DNA of 64,000 bases from SBAX01 sp043806315 (GTDB lineage Bacteria > Planctomycetota > Phycisphaerae > UBA1845). Within the stretch, counting starts at the first letter, position 1; each line of letters starts with the position of its first letter. Position numbers and translations under genes: made by a program. The notes beneath the pieces were generated by a model. It saw nothing but the letters and a program-made list of their open reading frames with translations. It did no database searches and was not told the DNA's origin. The DNA lies in assembly GCA_043806315.1 (NCBI GenBank), contig JAZDHF010000280.1:1-64000 (forward strand), read 5' to 3'. This document shows, piece by piece, positions 16,054 through 25,446 of the stretch.

Positions 16054-17093
16054 TGCGGCTTGATTCCCTTGGCCAGTTTCTCCTTCAACGCCGGGTTGGA
16101 ATAGACGTTGTCGTCGTTGTACGGTTCATTGATGATGTGGTCGTGGGCCGCGCCGCCGGAGAAGTCGTAAACGAGCGACACCAACCCCGTCGCTCCCATC
16201 GCGTCCTTGGTGAGCTGGTCCTTTCCGTTGGGTCCGTAGGAGAAGATGACCGGCTGCCCGCCGTTGAGCCGGATGATCTCCGTCGAGGAGCGGTTCCATG
16301 TGTCGTGATTCCTCGAGGGGATCGGCATGAAACTGGGATTCACGGACGGGTCCTGCCAATCGCGCTCAGAGAAATAGCTAATCGGGTTGCCCCAGTCGTC
16401 GATGATTAACCGAATCTGGTGGTCGTTCGGATCCCAGGCTCCGGTTGCTCCTCCCGTACGGTCCAGGAACAGCGCCGGAGTGCCGTCGGCTTGCAGAGCG
16501 CCGACGGTGCGATTGCGGTCGGGGATGCGGTCAAGGATGGCGGAGCCCGACTCGCTCAAGGTCTCGATCGCCAGGATCATGGCCGCTTGGTCGCGGTTCT
16601 CCAGGGCATTCGCCGCTTGGTCCCCGTCTTTGTAGAAGCGCATGGCACCCCAGGAAGGCGTAGGCGCCGGCACGATGACCGCGCCGCCAGCGGCGAGTGT
16701 TCGTACCGCTGGCGGCGGTCCGCTGCCCGGCAGCCCCGCGAGCGTGAACACCTCTAACTCATCCGGCGGGTAAGCCCCGTAACGGTCGGAATAATTCACG
16801 GTCAGGGGTGGAGGGACTAGTTTGGGTTGCCGGGCCCGGGTGATCGTGGGCTTGGCGGTTTGCTCGCGTTTGAATTCCTCGACCGCGTCCGCGACGATCT
16901 GCAGGACCGACTGCGTGTTGTTGCTGCGGCCCTTGTTGATGAAGCCGGAACTGGCCACCAGGATGGCGCTGACCAGGATGCCGATGACGACGATGACGAT
17001 GAGGAGCTCGACGAGGGTAAGCGCCCGCTGCGAGAACGAGGTTCGAAGTTCAAAGTTCAAAGTTCGAAAACGAATACCCCATCTGCGCTGCAT
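16050..17093 (-). CDS. prepilin-like protein (GspG/H-like)
   Basis: A 347-residue pseudopilin with helix LTLVELLIVIVVIGILVSAI. The leader of about 26 residues contains FRTLNFELRTS, encoded by one arm of the repeat at 17041-17128. The start at 17093 has AGGTCAGG upstream. The residue before the cleavage site is Ala. The soluble part is rich in Asn, Asp and Gly with no recognised domain. Its TGA overlaps the ATG of the next gene. Confidence 0.85.
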   Translation of the reverse strand: MQRRWGIRFRTLNFELRTSFSQRALTLVELLIVIVVIGILVSAILVASSGFINKGRSNNTQSVLQIVADAVEEFKREQTAKPTITRARQPKLVPPPLTVNYSDRYGAYPPDELEVFTLAGLPGSGPPPAVRTLAAGGAVIVPAPTPSWGAMRFYKDGDQAANALENRDQAAMILAIETLSESGSAILDRIPDRNRTVGALQADGTPALFLDRTGGATGAWDPNDHQIRLIIDDWGNPISYFSERDWQDPSVNPSFMPIPSRNHDTWNRSSTEIIRLNGGQPVIFSYGPNGKDQLTKDAMGATGLVSLVYDFSGGAAHDHIINEPYNDDNVYSNPALKEKLAKGIKPQ

Positions 17094-17128
17094 TGTCCTG
17101 ACCTTTTGAACTTCGACCTTTGAACTTT
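17041..17128. repeat. GTTCGAA/TTTGAAC hairpin element at a prepilin start
   Basis: GTTCGAAGTTCAAAGTTC units on the left and TTTTGAACTTCGACC / TTTGAAC units on the right flank a centre that contains the start codon (17093) and ribosome-binding site of the 16050-17093 gene. The left arm encodes part of its leader. Confidence 0.8.
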
Positions 17129-17135
17129 AGGCTTT

Positions 17136-18272
17136 TCAGTCCGTCTTTCGCGTCCAGTTGAGTACGTCGTCGTCGGTGCCGTAACGGGCGTCGGGACCGG
17201 CGCTGATCAACAGATAGGCGTCCTTTTGCACCGGCGTGGGGCGGGCCTTCACCGAACCGTCGAGGATGAAGCGTGCGAAGGTGTGCTTGTAATCGTCCCC
17301 CTGAGAGGCGACGTCTACGACCTTCACCGAGGGGTCCGGCGATTTGGCGCCATGAATCCAATGCTGTTGCCCATGTTCATCGGTGCTGGCGCCGAAATCG
17401 AGACCCTTGACCTCACCCAACAGGCCTTCCGCGCTGCCCGTGATAATCGCGTTGTCCTCTTGCCAGTAGATGCCCGGCTTGCCCGAGGCGCCCGTCATCC
17501 GCAGGGCGGTTGGGTTGGCCTTGTAATACAGGATCGGATGGTCCCAGGGGTCGGTGAAGACGCGCTGGCCGCTGGCGATCTTGGGCGAACCACCCTCCAG
17601 CGCAGCCAAGTTGAGGATCGTCCCTTTGTCGGCCAGTTCTTGCAAAGTCTTGGCGCTCTCCTTCATCTTCTCGTCGACGTACCCGGCCCCGCCGTAACGC
17701 GGGAACTTCTCCTTGCCCGTAGCGGGGTCAACGGCGTAGATGCCCGATTTCCCAGTCGCCGCGTCGTATTTCTTGTGCGTGTCGTGCGACCAAAGTCCTT
17801 TGGCCTCGGGGGTCACGTCGCGGAACCCCGGCGTACCCAAGCCGTCCGCTCCGATCATCGCGTGAACGAGCAGATGTGCGCCGGCGATTCGGACCTTCGT
17901 GTTTGGATCTTCGCCCTGCGGATCGGCGATCGTCTGGCGGTCGGTTGGAGGATCCGTGTCATCCCCGGCGGACGGCGGCAGGGTCCCGCCCAAGGCCGCC
18001 TCGGCGCGAAAGGCGTTGATGCCGGTGTCCAGAGCCTTGAACTGGGCGCTGGCCTGAGCGAGTTTCGCCTGACCCCTCACCGCCGAAAACGCGGGCAACA
18101 GCGCCGCGAGCAGCAGAGCGATGATCGCGACCACCACCATCATCTCCACTAAAGTGAACGCGCGAACCGGAAGTTCGAAGTTAGAAGTTCGAAGTTCGAA
18201 GACCGAAGGGCGTCGCCTCCGAGCCCGGTCGTGTATCTTTGAACTTTGAACTTTGAACTTTGAACTTTTCAT
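17136..18272 (-). CDS. GspG-like major pseudopilin paralog
   Basis: A 378-residue protein with helix FTLVEMMVVVAIIALLLAAL. The leader (MKSSKFKVQSSK..., then FELRTSNFELPVRA) is written by the hairpin repeat at 18170-18269. The start at 18272 is four bases after the stop of the previous gene, so I prefer it to a longer frame. The C-terminus YLLISAGPDARYGTDDDV resembles the calcium-binding end of GspG-type pseudopilins. It is closely related to the next gene upstream (18277-19407), probably by duplication. Confidence 0.85.
   Translation of the reverse strand: MKSSKFKVQSSKIHDRARRRRPSVFELRTSNFELPVRAFTLVEMMVVVAIIALLLAALLPAFSAVRGQAKLAQASAQFKALDTGINAFRAEAALGGTLPPSAGDDTDPPTDRQTIADPQGEDPNTKVRIAGAHLLVHAMIGADGLGTPGFRDVTPEAKGLWSHDTHKKYDAATGKSGIYAVDPATGKEKFPRYGGAGYVDEKMKESAKTLQELADKGTILNLAALEGGSPKIASGQRVFTDPWDHPILYYKANPTALRMTGASGKPGIYWQEDNAIITGSAEGLLGEVKGLDFGASTDEHGQQHWIHGAKSPDPSVKVVDVASQGDDYKHTFARFILDGSVKARPTPVQKDAYLLISAGPDARYGTDDDVLNWTRKTD
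18170..18269. repeat. GTTCGAA/TTTGAAC hairpin element at a prepilin start
   Basis: Left arm of GAAGTTCGAAG units, right arm of four consecutive TTTGAAC units, ending directly at the start codon of the 17136-18272 gene. The whole element is translated as its leader peptide. Confidence 0.8.
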
Positions 18273-18276
18273 CTGA

Positions 18277-19407
18277 TTACTCCGTCCACGGCGGAAGGTT
18301 GGAGACATCGTCACTCGTACCGTAGCGCCCGTCGACGCCGGCGCTGATCAGCAGATACCCGTCCGCGTTCACCGCCCGGAGCGGCATGGTCGGCTTGGCG
18401 TCGGTCGGGTGGGCCGCGTAGGCGCTGTAGATCTTGCGGTCGATGATATATCGAGCGAAGTTTTCGCGATGCTCGATGAGCTCCTGCTTTTCCGCAGTCA
18501 CCATGTCCACCGCCGTTTCCTTCGCCCCGGACAGCGCGATGGTATGTTTGGCTCCCGTGTTGCCGAAATCCCAGCCACGCTCCGTATCCGCGTTCCCTTT
18601 CCCGGTGAAGGGGATGTTGTCCTGATGGAAGTACATCGGGGGGCCCTTCTCCTGGTCCCCACCGTCGTAGTTGTTGTCCACCTTTCGGACGTCCTCGACC
18701 ATGTTCGATTCCCGGCCGTGGGCGTTGGCCGCGTAATAGAGGATCGGTTGATCGAACGCATCGACGACGACCGGAAGGTTCTGCACGCCTTGGGGGTCGT
18801 TGTCGTCTGAGGTCCAGCCCGTACCAAACAGTGCTCGATTCGGCCGCCCGGGCAAGTCCTTCGTCTTTTTCACCGCCAGCCCGTTCGTATCCGCGTACGG
18901 TCCGCCGCGAGGCTGCAACACCTGCCCCGGCCCGAGCGGATCCGGCGTATACCACTTCCACGGCAGCTTCTGCAGGTCGTCCTTGTTCGGTACAATACTG
19001 CGTTTGATGTACCCCAACTGATCGACCCCCATCAGCATCGCCGGCAACCAGTGCGCGCCGGTGACGACCGGCTTCTTCTCCAGGAATGGAAACTCCCCTA
19101 GGAGCGACTGAAAGACTGGTGGATTGCCAATCGGCGGATGGGCGAACGAAGGCGGATAGCCGTTGGTCCGCGGGAAGTCCGGCCCGTTGTCGTTCTTGAA
19201 CATTTCCAGCCCGACCTTGATGGAGTCGAGGGCCTTCTTGGTCGTCATCTTTTTCGCTGCGTTGCGCGCGGCGCTCAATGACGGGACCAGAATCCCAATG
19301 AGCAGGGTGATGATGAAGATCACGGTCAGCAACTCCACGAGCGAGAAGCCTCGCCGCCGCGAATGCGGAATGGTGAATTCGGAATGTCGAAATTCAAAAT
19401 TGAGCAT
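18277..19407 (-). CDS. GspG-like major pseudopilin paralog with canonical cleavage site
   Basis: A 376-residue pseudopilin, the first of five. The helix FSLVELLTVIFIITLLIGIL follows RRRG, so this is the only one of the five with the normal Gly before the cleavage site and is the best candidate for the major subunit. The C-terminus YLLISAGVDGRYGTSDDV matches the GspG-like end of the neighbouring paralog. The leader (MLNFEFRHSEFTIPHS) is encoded by a repeat at 19361-19429. It begins 33 bases after the GspF-like gene ends. Confidence 0.88.
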   Translation of the reverse strand: MLNFEFRHSEFTIPHSRRRGFSLVELLTVIFIITLLIGILVPSLSAARNAAKKMTTKKALDSIKVGLEMFKNDNGPDFPRTNGYPPSFAHPPIGNPPVFQSLLGEFPFLEKKPVVTGAHWLPAMLMGVDQLGYIKRSIVPNKDDLQKLPWKWYTPDPLGPGQVLQPRGGPYADTNGLAVKKTKDLPGRPNRALFGTGWTSDDNDPQGVQNLPVVVDAFDQPILYYAANAHGRESNMVEDVRKVDNNYDGGDQEKGPPMYFHQDNIPFTGKGNADTERGWDFGNTGAKHTIALSGAKETAVDMVTAEKQELIEHRENFARYIIDRKIYSAYAAHPTDAKPTMPLRAVNADGYLLISAGVDGRYGTSDDVSNLPPWTE

Positions 19408-19429
19408 GCTTAGCCTCCATTCCGCATTC
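19361..19429. repeat. inverted repeat spanning a prepilin start codon
   Basis: GAATGCGGAATGG (19361-19373) and CCATTCCGCATTC (19417-19429) are perfect 13-base inverted arms around the ATG at 19407. It is a third wording of the same kind of leader-encoding hairpin element. Confidence 0.75.
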
Positions 19430-19440
19430 GCCGTTTCGGC

Positions 19441-20697
19441 TCAACCTTTAGAAACATTCTCGATCAGTTTGACCAGAGGCAGGAACAGCGCGATCACGAT
19501 GAACCCGACGATACTGCCCAGGAGGACGACCATGAGCGGCTCAAGGAGGGAGACCAGGCTCGCCACCGCGACGTCGATGTCCTCCTCGTAGTTGTCCGCG
19601 ATCTTCAGCAGCATCTTGTCGAGCTCGCCGGTTTCCTCGCCGACGTCGATCATATTGGTCACCAATCCGTCGCAAACCCTGGTCGCCCGCAACGGGGCGG
19701 CGAAGCTCTCGCCCTCGCGGATGGAGTCGTGTACTTTCTCCATGGCCCGCGAGTAAACCTCGTTGCCGGAGGTTTCGCGAGTGATAAGGATCGCCTCCAG
19801 GATCGGCACGCCCGCGCTGATGAGCGTGCCCAGGGTGCGCGTAAATCGCGCCACCGCGTTTTTCTCCAGCAGGTTTCCGAAAACGGGGATTTTCAACCCC
19901 ACGAAGTCCACCACGTACCGCCCGCCCTTGGAGGATCGGATCAGCTTGAACACGAAATAGATCGCGAACGGGCCGAACAGGATAACCGCCCACCCCGGCG
20001 GTTTCCCCTTCATCACCCAGTCCGACGTATTCATCAACACCAACGTCATACCCGGCAAGGTGACGTCGAAGTCCCTGAAAATGTCTTTGAACTTGGGGAT
20101 GACCACGATCATGATGCCGGTCACGATGCCCATGGCGAACGTAACCACGACGATCGGGTAGATCATCGCCCCGATGATCTTTCGCTTCAGCTTCTCCGCT
20201 TTCTCCATGAACTCGGCCAAACGCTGCAGGATCACGTCGAGCACGCCGCCCGTCTCCCCCGCCGCGACCATGTTCACGTACAGACGGTTGAACGCTTTGG
20301 GGTGCTTGGAACACGCCTCCGACAACGTCGAACCGCCCTCGATATCCTCCGCGACCCCGCGCAGAATGTTCTTCAGCGTCCCCGGTTTTTGTTGCTCTTC
20401 GAGGATGTTGAGGCTGCGGAGGATCGGCAAACCGGCGTCCTGCAGGGTGGAAAGCTGGCGAGTGACCTCGGTCAGGACCTTGGTCTTGACCCGCCCGAAG
20501 GCGAAGCCGCCGCCTTTCTTCTTCTTCTTGCCCGGAGCGGCGGCCTTCGCCTTGGTGCCGCCCTTTTCGCGGATGCGCGTCGGGAAGTAGCCGAGGTTGC
20601 GGATTTTGGCGAGAGCGTCCTCGTTGGAGAGCGCCTCGAGCTCGTCCTTCACCTGCTCCCCGCCCTGATTCATGGCCTCATAGGCGAATGTCGGCAT
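19441..20697 (-). CDS. gspF: type II secretion / type IV pilus platform protein GspF/PilC
   Basis: The inner-membrane platform protein that couples the ATPase to pilin assembly. The 418 residues carry two GspF repeats (about 75-200 and 280-410), each with the conserved GE(E)TGxLD signature: AAGETGGVLDVIL and DVGEETGELDKML. Three membrane helices are visible, including MIYPIVVVTFAMGIVTGIMI and LLGSIVGFIVIALFLPLVKL. The linker after the N-terminal domain is Lys/Gly rich (GKKKKKGGG). It lies between an assembly ATPase gene and the prepilins, all in one direction. Confidence 0.93.
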   Translation of the reverse strand: MPTFAYEAMNQGGEQVKDELEALSNEDALAKIRNLGYFPTRIREKGGTKAKAAAPGKKKKKGGGFAFGRVKTKVLTEVTRQLSTLQDAGLPILRSLNILEEQQKPGTLKNILRGVAEDIEGGSTLSEACSKHPKAFNRLYVNMVAAGETGGVLDVILQRLAEFMEKAEKLKRKIIGAMIYPIVVVTFAMGIVTGIMIVVIPKFKDIFRDFDVTLPGMTLVLMNTSDWVMKGKPPGWAVILFGPFAIYFVFKLIRSSKGGRYVVDFVGLKIPVFGNLLEKNAVARFTRTLGTLISAGVPILEAILITRETSGNEVYSRAMEKVHDSIREGESFAAPLRATRVCDGLVTNMIDVGEETGELDKMLLKIADNYEEDIDVAVASLVSLLEPLMVVLLGSIVGFIVIALFLPLVKLIENVSKG

Positions 20698-20741
20698 AAC
20701 TCACCGTCACCACATGTTTCTGCGTTTCTGCTTTTCTGCGT

Positions 20742-22550
20742 TTATTCCTCGATGATCGTTTCCTTCACGACCTCATCGAGGGTGGTGATCCCTTCGTAAA
20801 TCGCCATCAAGCCGGTCTCACGCAGCGTGCGCATGCCGCGCTTGACCGCTTCGTGTCGCAGCACGGCCGTCGATCCCTTGCGCATGATGAGCTCGCGCAA
20901 GGGGTCGTCCAGGATCATTGACTCGTAAATCCCCATCCGGCCCCGGTAGCCGGTGTTGTTGCAGTAGTCGCACCCCTTACCGTAAAAGAACATCCGATCG
21001 CCGACGTCCTCCGGCCGCAGGTCGACTTCCATCAGTTGCTCTTCGGTCGGGCGGTACTCGGCCTTGCAGTTGGTACAAATCCGCCGCACCAACCGCTGAG
21101 CCACGATCGCCTCAAGTGTCGCCGTAATCAAAAACGGCTCCATCCCGAGGTCCAACAAGCGCGCGATAGCGGACGGTGCGTCGTTCGTATGCAGCGTCGT
21201 GAAGACCAGGTGTCCCGTCAACGAGGCTTGAACGCTGATTTGGGCCGTCTCCAAGTCGCGGATTTCGCCGACGAGGATGATGTCCGGGTCCTGCCGCAAG
21301 AAGCTACGGAGGCAGCGGGCGAAGGTCAGCCCCACGTCCGGGCGGACCTGCGTTTGAATGATCCCGTCGATGTCGTACTCCACGGGGTCCTCGGCGGTAA
21401 GAATCTTCACGTCCGGCTCGTTGAGTTCCGAGAGAGCGGAATACAGCGTCGTGGTTTTGCCGCAGCCGGTTGGACCCGTGTTGATGATGATCCCATTGGG
21501 TTTACGCATGAGCTGGCGGAAGGTCGCCAACTCATCGTCGCGCATTCCGATCTTATCGAGGCTGAGCGCCACGACGGAGCGGTCGAGCACGCGGAGCACC
21601 ACGCTTTCCCCGAACATCGTCGGCAGCACGCTGACGCGAAGGTCGATGGGCATCCCCCGCAAGGACAGCTCGATGCGTCCATCCTGGGGGAGTCGCCGCT
21701 CGGCGATGTCGAGGTTGGCCATGACCTTGATCCGCGAGGCGATGGCCAGGGCCACGTACCGCGGCGGCGGCACCATCTCGTACAGCACGCCGTCGATGCG
21801 GTAGCGCATCTTGAACTCCTCGTCGAACGGTTCGAAGTGGATGTCGCTCGCCTTGTCCTTGATGGCTTGGAGCAACACCAGGTTGAGGAGCTTCTTGACC
21901 GGGTTGAGGCCCATCATCTCCTTGATTTCGGCGAGGTCGATGGAGTCTCCGCGGTTGTTGAACTTAGCGAGGTCTTCGTCATCGGCCAGCTCGCCGATCA
22001 GGTTGGCGATGGATTCCTGCTCCCCTTCGGGATAGAACCGGTCGATGGCGTTTTGCAACTCTTGGGGGGAGCAGAGGAACGCCTTGATGTTGAAGCCCAA
22101 GAGCGTCTTGAGATCATCCGTGGCCATGAAGTTGTCCGGGTTATCGAGGGCCACGGAGAGCTCGTTCCGCTCGCGATTCAACTCGAAGGCGACCACCCGG
22201 TAGGTGTTGGCCATTTGGGCGGTCATCACCGCGACCACCTCGGGAGGAACGTCGAGCTTTCCCAGGTCCACCGTGCCCATTCCGCTCTGGGCGGCCAGGG
22301 CAATGTTGAGCTCTTCCTCGGTGACGTAACCCAACTCGACGAGGATTTGTCCCAGCGGGCCTCGCTTCTGCTTTTGGATGTCGAGAGCCTCGTGGACCTG
22401 CGTGCGGCGCAGCTTCCCCATCTTGATGAGGATGCGACCGAGCTGCCGCCCGCGAAGCTGCTCGATGGGCGGCATCTTCAGCTTCGCCTTTGCGGCGGGG
22501 GCCGCGCTCGGCTTGGCGGTCGCAGGATTGGTGGTCGGTTGAGGCGGCAT
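20742..22550 (-). CDS. gspE: GspE/PilB-family assembly ATPase
   Basis: A 602-residue cytoplasmic ATPase that powers pilus or pseudopilus assembly. The N-terminus (Ala/Pro-rich about 40 residues, then a MshEN-type domain, GRILIKMGKLRRTQVHEAL) is followed by the ATPase with Walker A GPTGCGKTTTLY, Asp-box residues in DVKILTAEDPVEYDI, Walker B IILVGEIRDLETA and His box TGHLVFTTLHTNDAPSA. A tetracysteine zinc site (CTNC...CDYCNNTGYRGR) marks assembly rather than retraction ATPases. It is the second of two such ATPases in this operon. Confidence 0.93.
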   Translation of the reverse strand: MPPQPTTNPATAKPSAAPAAKAKLKMPPIEQLRGRQLGRILIKMGKLRRTQVHEALDIQKQKRGPLGQILVELGYVTEEELNIALAAQSGMGTVDLGKLDVPPEVVAVMTAQMANTYRVVAFELNRERNELSVALDNPDNFMATDDLKTLLGFNIKAFLCSPQELQNAIDRFYPEGEQESIANLIGELADDEDLAKFNNRGDSIDLAEIKEMMGLNPVKKLLNLVLLQAIKDKASDIHFEPFDEEFKMRYRIDGVLYEMVPPPRYVALAIASRIKVMANLDIAERRLPQDGRIELSLRGMPIDLRVSVLPTMFGESVVLRVLDRSVVALSLDKIGMRDDELATFRQLMRKPNGIIINTGPTGCGKTTTLYSALSELNEPDVKILTAEDPVEYDIDGIIQTQVRPDVGLTFARCLRSFLRQDPDIILVGEIRDLETAQISVQASLTGHLVFTTLHTNDAPSAIARLLDLGMEPFLITATLEAIVAQRLVRRICTNCKAEYRPTEEQLMEVDLRPEDVGDRMFFYGKGCDYCNNTGYRGRMGIYESMILDDPLRELIMRKGSTAVLRHEAVKRGMRTLRETGLMAIYEGITTLDEVVKETIIEE

Positions 22551-22560
22551 TACCTAACGT

Positions 22561-23706
22561 TCAACTTCTGAACACCGACGCCTCTTCTTCCTCACCCTCA
22601 GCGCCGACTTTCTTCTCCATCTTGCTCATGTCCAGCCCGCGGCGGTGGGCGTCGATCTTGTCCTGCATGGCCCCCGGATGTCGCGATTTGTCGATGCAGT
22701 CCTCGGCGTTGATCGTGCCGGCTTCATACAATGTCCACAGGTGCTCGTCGAGCAACTGCATGCCGTACTTCTTCCCCGTTTGGATGGCGGAGTCGATGCG
22801 GAATGTCTTGTTCTCCCGGATCAGGTTGGCGATGGCCGGCGTGGTAACCATGAACTCGTACGCCGCGATCATCCCCTTCCCAATCCGCGGCAGCAGCACT
22901 TGGGACAAACTGGCGATCAGGTTGGTCGACATCTGCACGCGGATTTGCTCCTGCTGCTCGTGCGGGTACGCGTCGATGATTCGGTTGATGGTGCCCTGGC
23001 AGCCCGTGGTGTGCAGCGTGCTGAAGACCAGGTGCCCGGTCTCGGCGGCGCGGATTCCGGCCGCTATGGTCTCCAAATCGCGGAACTCGCCGACCAGGAT
23101 TACGTCCGGGTCCATACGCAACACACGCTTCAGCGCTTCCGAGAAGCTCGGCACGTCCGTCCCGATTTCACGCTGGTTGACGAGCGACTTCCTATGGGTG
23201 TGGTAGTACTCGATGGGGTCCTCGACGGTAACGATGTGGCGATCGAGGCTCTTGTTGATGTAGTCGAGCATGGTCGCCAGGGTCGTGGTCTTTCCGCACC
23301 CTGTCGGCCCGGTGACCAGGAACAGCCCGCGCGGCCGACGGCACAACGCCCGGCAGATATTGGGAAGACCGATCTCCTCAAAGGTCAGCAACTTGGCCGG
23401 GATCAGACGCAGCACGATCGCGATGTTGCCCTTCTGCTTGAAGATGGATACACGAAACCGCCCCGCGTCCCCGAAGGCAAAGGCGAAGTCCGTGCCGCCC
23501 TCTTCCTGCAGCTCTTGTTGGTTGCGTTCGGGGCAGATGGCCTTCATCAGGGCCGTGGTATCGTCGGGGCCGAGGACTTTCGTCTCCAGCGAACGCAGAT
23601 GCCCCTGCAAGCGGATGACCGGCGGTCGCCCGACGGTCAGATGCAAGTCGGATGCTCCCTGTTTGATGACCGTCTCCAACAGATGATCGATGTGAAGACT
23701 CGCCAT
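22561..23706 (-). CDS. pilT: PilT-family pilus retraction ATPase
   Basis: A 381-residue hexameric ATPase of the PilT/PilU type, which depolymerises type IV pili. Walker A is GPTGCGKTTTLA, Walker B is ILVGEFRDLETI and the His box is TGHLVFSTLHTTG. The PilT signature AIRNLIRE appears as AIANLIREN. There is no tetracysteine zinc site. The C-terminal acidic tail (GEEEEASVFRS) is not typical. Its presence between two assembly ATPases argues that the system is a dynamic type IV pilus rather than only a type II secretion system. Confidence 0.93.
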   Translation of the reverse strand: MASLHIDHLLETVIKQGASDLHLTVGRPPVIRLQGHLRSLETKVLGPDDTTALMKAICPERNQQELQEEGGTDFAFAFGDAGRFRVSIFKQKGNIAIVLRLIPAKLLTFEEIGLPNICRALCRRPRGLFLVTGPTGCGKTTTLATMLDYINKSLDRHIVTVEDPIEYYHTHRKSLVNQREIGTDVPSFSEALKRVLRMDPDVILVGEFRDLETIAAGIRAAETGHLVFSTLHTTGCQGTINRIIDAYPHEQQEQIRVQMSTNLIASLSQVLLPRIGKGMIAAYEFMVTTPAIANLIRENKTFRIDSAIQTGKKYGMQLLDEHLWTLYEAGTINAEDCIDKSRHPGAMQDKIDAHRRGLDMSKMEKKVGAEGEEEEASVFRS

Positions 23707-23727
23707 TCCATTCGTCCTCGAGAACCG

Positions 23728-25446
23728 TTACGCTGTTTCCGCCACGATCCCCTCTGCCTGGGTTGTGCCTACCAGATCGTCCGCGGTGGTCACGCCCCGC
23801 AGCACCTTCAGCTTTCCATCCTCCAACAACGTTCGCATTCCGGCCGCCCGGGCCGCCGCCCGAAGCTGGGTCGTTGTCGCGCGGTTGAAGGCCAGGTCGC
23901 GGATTTGCGTGTTCATCGTCATCAATTCAAAGATGCCGATACGCCCTCGAAACCCCGTGCCGCTGCACCGCTTGCACCCCACTCCCTTCCAGAACGTCTT
24001 CCCGGCCGTTTCCGCCTCGGTAAACCCCAGCAGCTTGAGCGACCGGGGGTTCGGATTGGGATCCTCCACCTTGCACTCCGTGCAGATCACCCGGACGAGC
24101 CGCTGGCCCATGATCGCCTGGATGGAACTGGCCACCAGGAAGGGCTTGATCCCCATATCGGTCAAGCGCGTGATCGCCGAGGGAGCGTCGTTGGTATGCA
24201 GGGTGCTGAACACCAAGTGGCCCGTCAGCGCTGCCTGGATCGCCACGTCCCCCACTTCGCGGTCACGGATTTCGCCGACCAGGATGATGTTCGGCGCCTG
24301 ACGCAGCATCGAGCGGAGAATCCTGGCGAAAGAGAGTCCGATTTCCTCCTTCACCTGGCACTGGTTCATCCCCGTGAAGTTGTACTCTACCGGGTCCTCG
24401 GCGGTGATGATCTTCTTGTCCGGGCGGTTCAACTCTTGGAGGGCGGCGTACAGCGTCGTCGTCTTCCCGCTGCCGGTGGGCCCGGTCACCAGGAAGATGC
24501 CGTTGGGCCGGTGAATAATCTTGAGGAACTTCTGGTAATCGTCCTCCGCGAAGCCCAGCGCCGGGATCCCCACGCGAACCGATTCGGGCCGGAGAATACG
24601 AAGAACCGTGCTTTCGCCGTGATACGCGGGGAGGGCGCTCACCCGGAAGTCGATGTCGCTGCCCCCGATCCGCATCTTGATCCGACCGTCCTGCGGAACC
24701 CGACGCTCCGCGATGTCCATCCCCGACATGATCTTCAACCGCGTCCCCACCGATCCCTGCATCGCCTTGGGGATGTCGTCACGGATGTGGCAAACGCCGT
24801 CGATGCGGAAGCGCACGCGGACGCGGTCCGCCATCGGCTCAATGTGGATGTCGCTCGCCCGCGTGTGCACCGCCTCGGTAATGATGAGGTTGATCAGCCG
24901 GACGATCGGGGCGTCGCCCTCCTCGGCCTGCAAGGTCTTGCTCCCCGCCCCGCCCTCTTCCTCCGGGGCCTCCTGGTCAATGCTCGCCATGGTCTGCGAA
25001 AGCATGTCGCCCTGCGGGTTCACGAACTTCTCGATGAAATGCTTCACCTTGCTCAGGGGCGCCAGCGTGGGGACGATCTCCCGACCCAGCTTGAACCGCA
25101 GCAGGTCCAGGGTCTCCAAGTCCAGGGGATCGGTGATGATGACCTTCAGTTTCGGTCCGTCCTCGCCGAGAGGGAGGACGGAGTAGTCCTCGATCATCTT
25201 GGACGGGATCAGGCCCAGCACCTCGCGATCCACGACGTGCTTATCCAGGTCGATGTATTCCAGCCCGAACTGGGTCGCCAAGGCCTTGAGCACGTCGTCC
25301 TCGGTGCACAACTCCAGCTCGACCAGGGCCTCCCCGATCCGCTTGTTGTGCTCCTTGGCGTAAGCGAGGGCGTCGGCCAGGGCGTTGGCGTCGATGATGC
25401 CCCAGCCGACCAGCGTCTCACCGAGTTTCTTGCGTACTTTGGCCAT
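23728..25446 (-). CDS. gspE: GspE/PilB-family assembly ATPase, first gene of the operon
   Basis: A 572-residue ATPase. The N-terminal MshEN-type domain (KLGETLVGWGIIDANALADA; GLEYIDLDKHVVDREVLGLI) could bind cyclic di-GMP in relatives. It is followed by Walker A GPTGSGKTTTLY, Walker B IILVGEIRDREVG, His box TGHLVFSTLHTNDAPSA and a tetracysteine site (CTEC...CKRCSGTGFRGR). It is a distinct paralog of the 20742-22550 gene. The gene runs into pilT with a 21-base gap. No clear promoter was recognised in front of it. Confidence 0.93.
   Translation of the reverse strand: MAKVRKKLGETLVGWGIIDANALADALAYAKEHNKRIGEALVELELCTEDDVLKALATQFGLEYIDLDKHVVDREVLGLIPSKMIEDYSVLPLGEDGPKLKVIITDPLDLETLDLLRFKLGREIVPTLAPLSKVKHFIEKFVNPQGDMLSQTMASIDQEAPEEEGGAGSKTLQAEEGDAPIVRLINLIITEAVHTRASDIHIEPMADRVRVRFRIDGVCHIRDDIPKAMQGSVGTRLKIMSGMDIAERRVPQDGRIKMRIGGSDIDFRVSALPAYHGESTVLRILRPESVRVGIPALGFAEDDYQKFLKIIHRPNGIFLVTGPTGSGKTTTLYAALQELNRPDKKIITAEDPVEYNFTGMNQCQVKEEIGLSFARILRSMLRQAPNIILVGEIRDREVGDVAIQAALTGHLVFSTLHTNDAPSAITRLTDMGIKPFLVASSIQAIMGQRLVRVICTECKVEDPNPNPRSLKLLGFTEAETAGKTFWKGVGCKRCSGTGFRGRIGIFELMTMNTQIRDLAFNRATTTQLRAAARAAGMRTLLEDGKLKVLRGVTTADDLVGTTQAEGIVAETA

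Noticed and set aside
13268..19429. Short tandem words considered as a CRISPR array
   Set aside because: Units are 7-8 bases, have no unique spacers and form inverted pairs; no cas genes are present.
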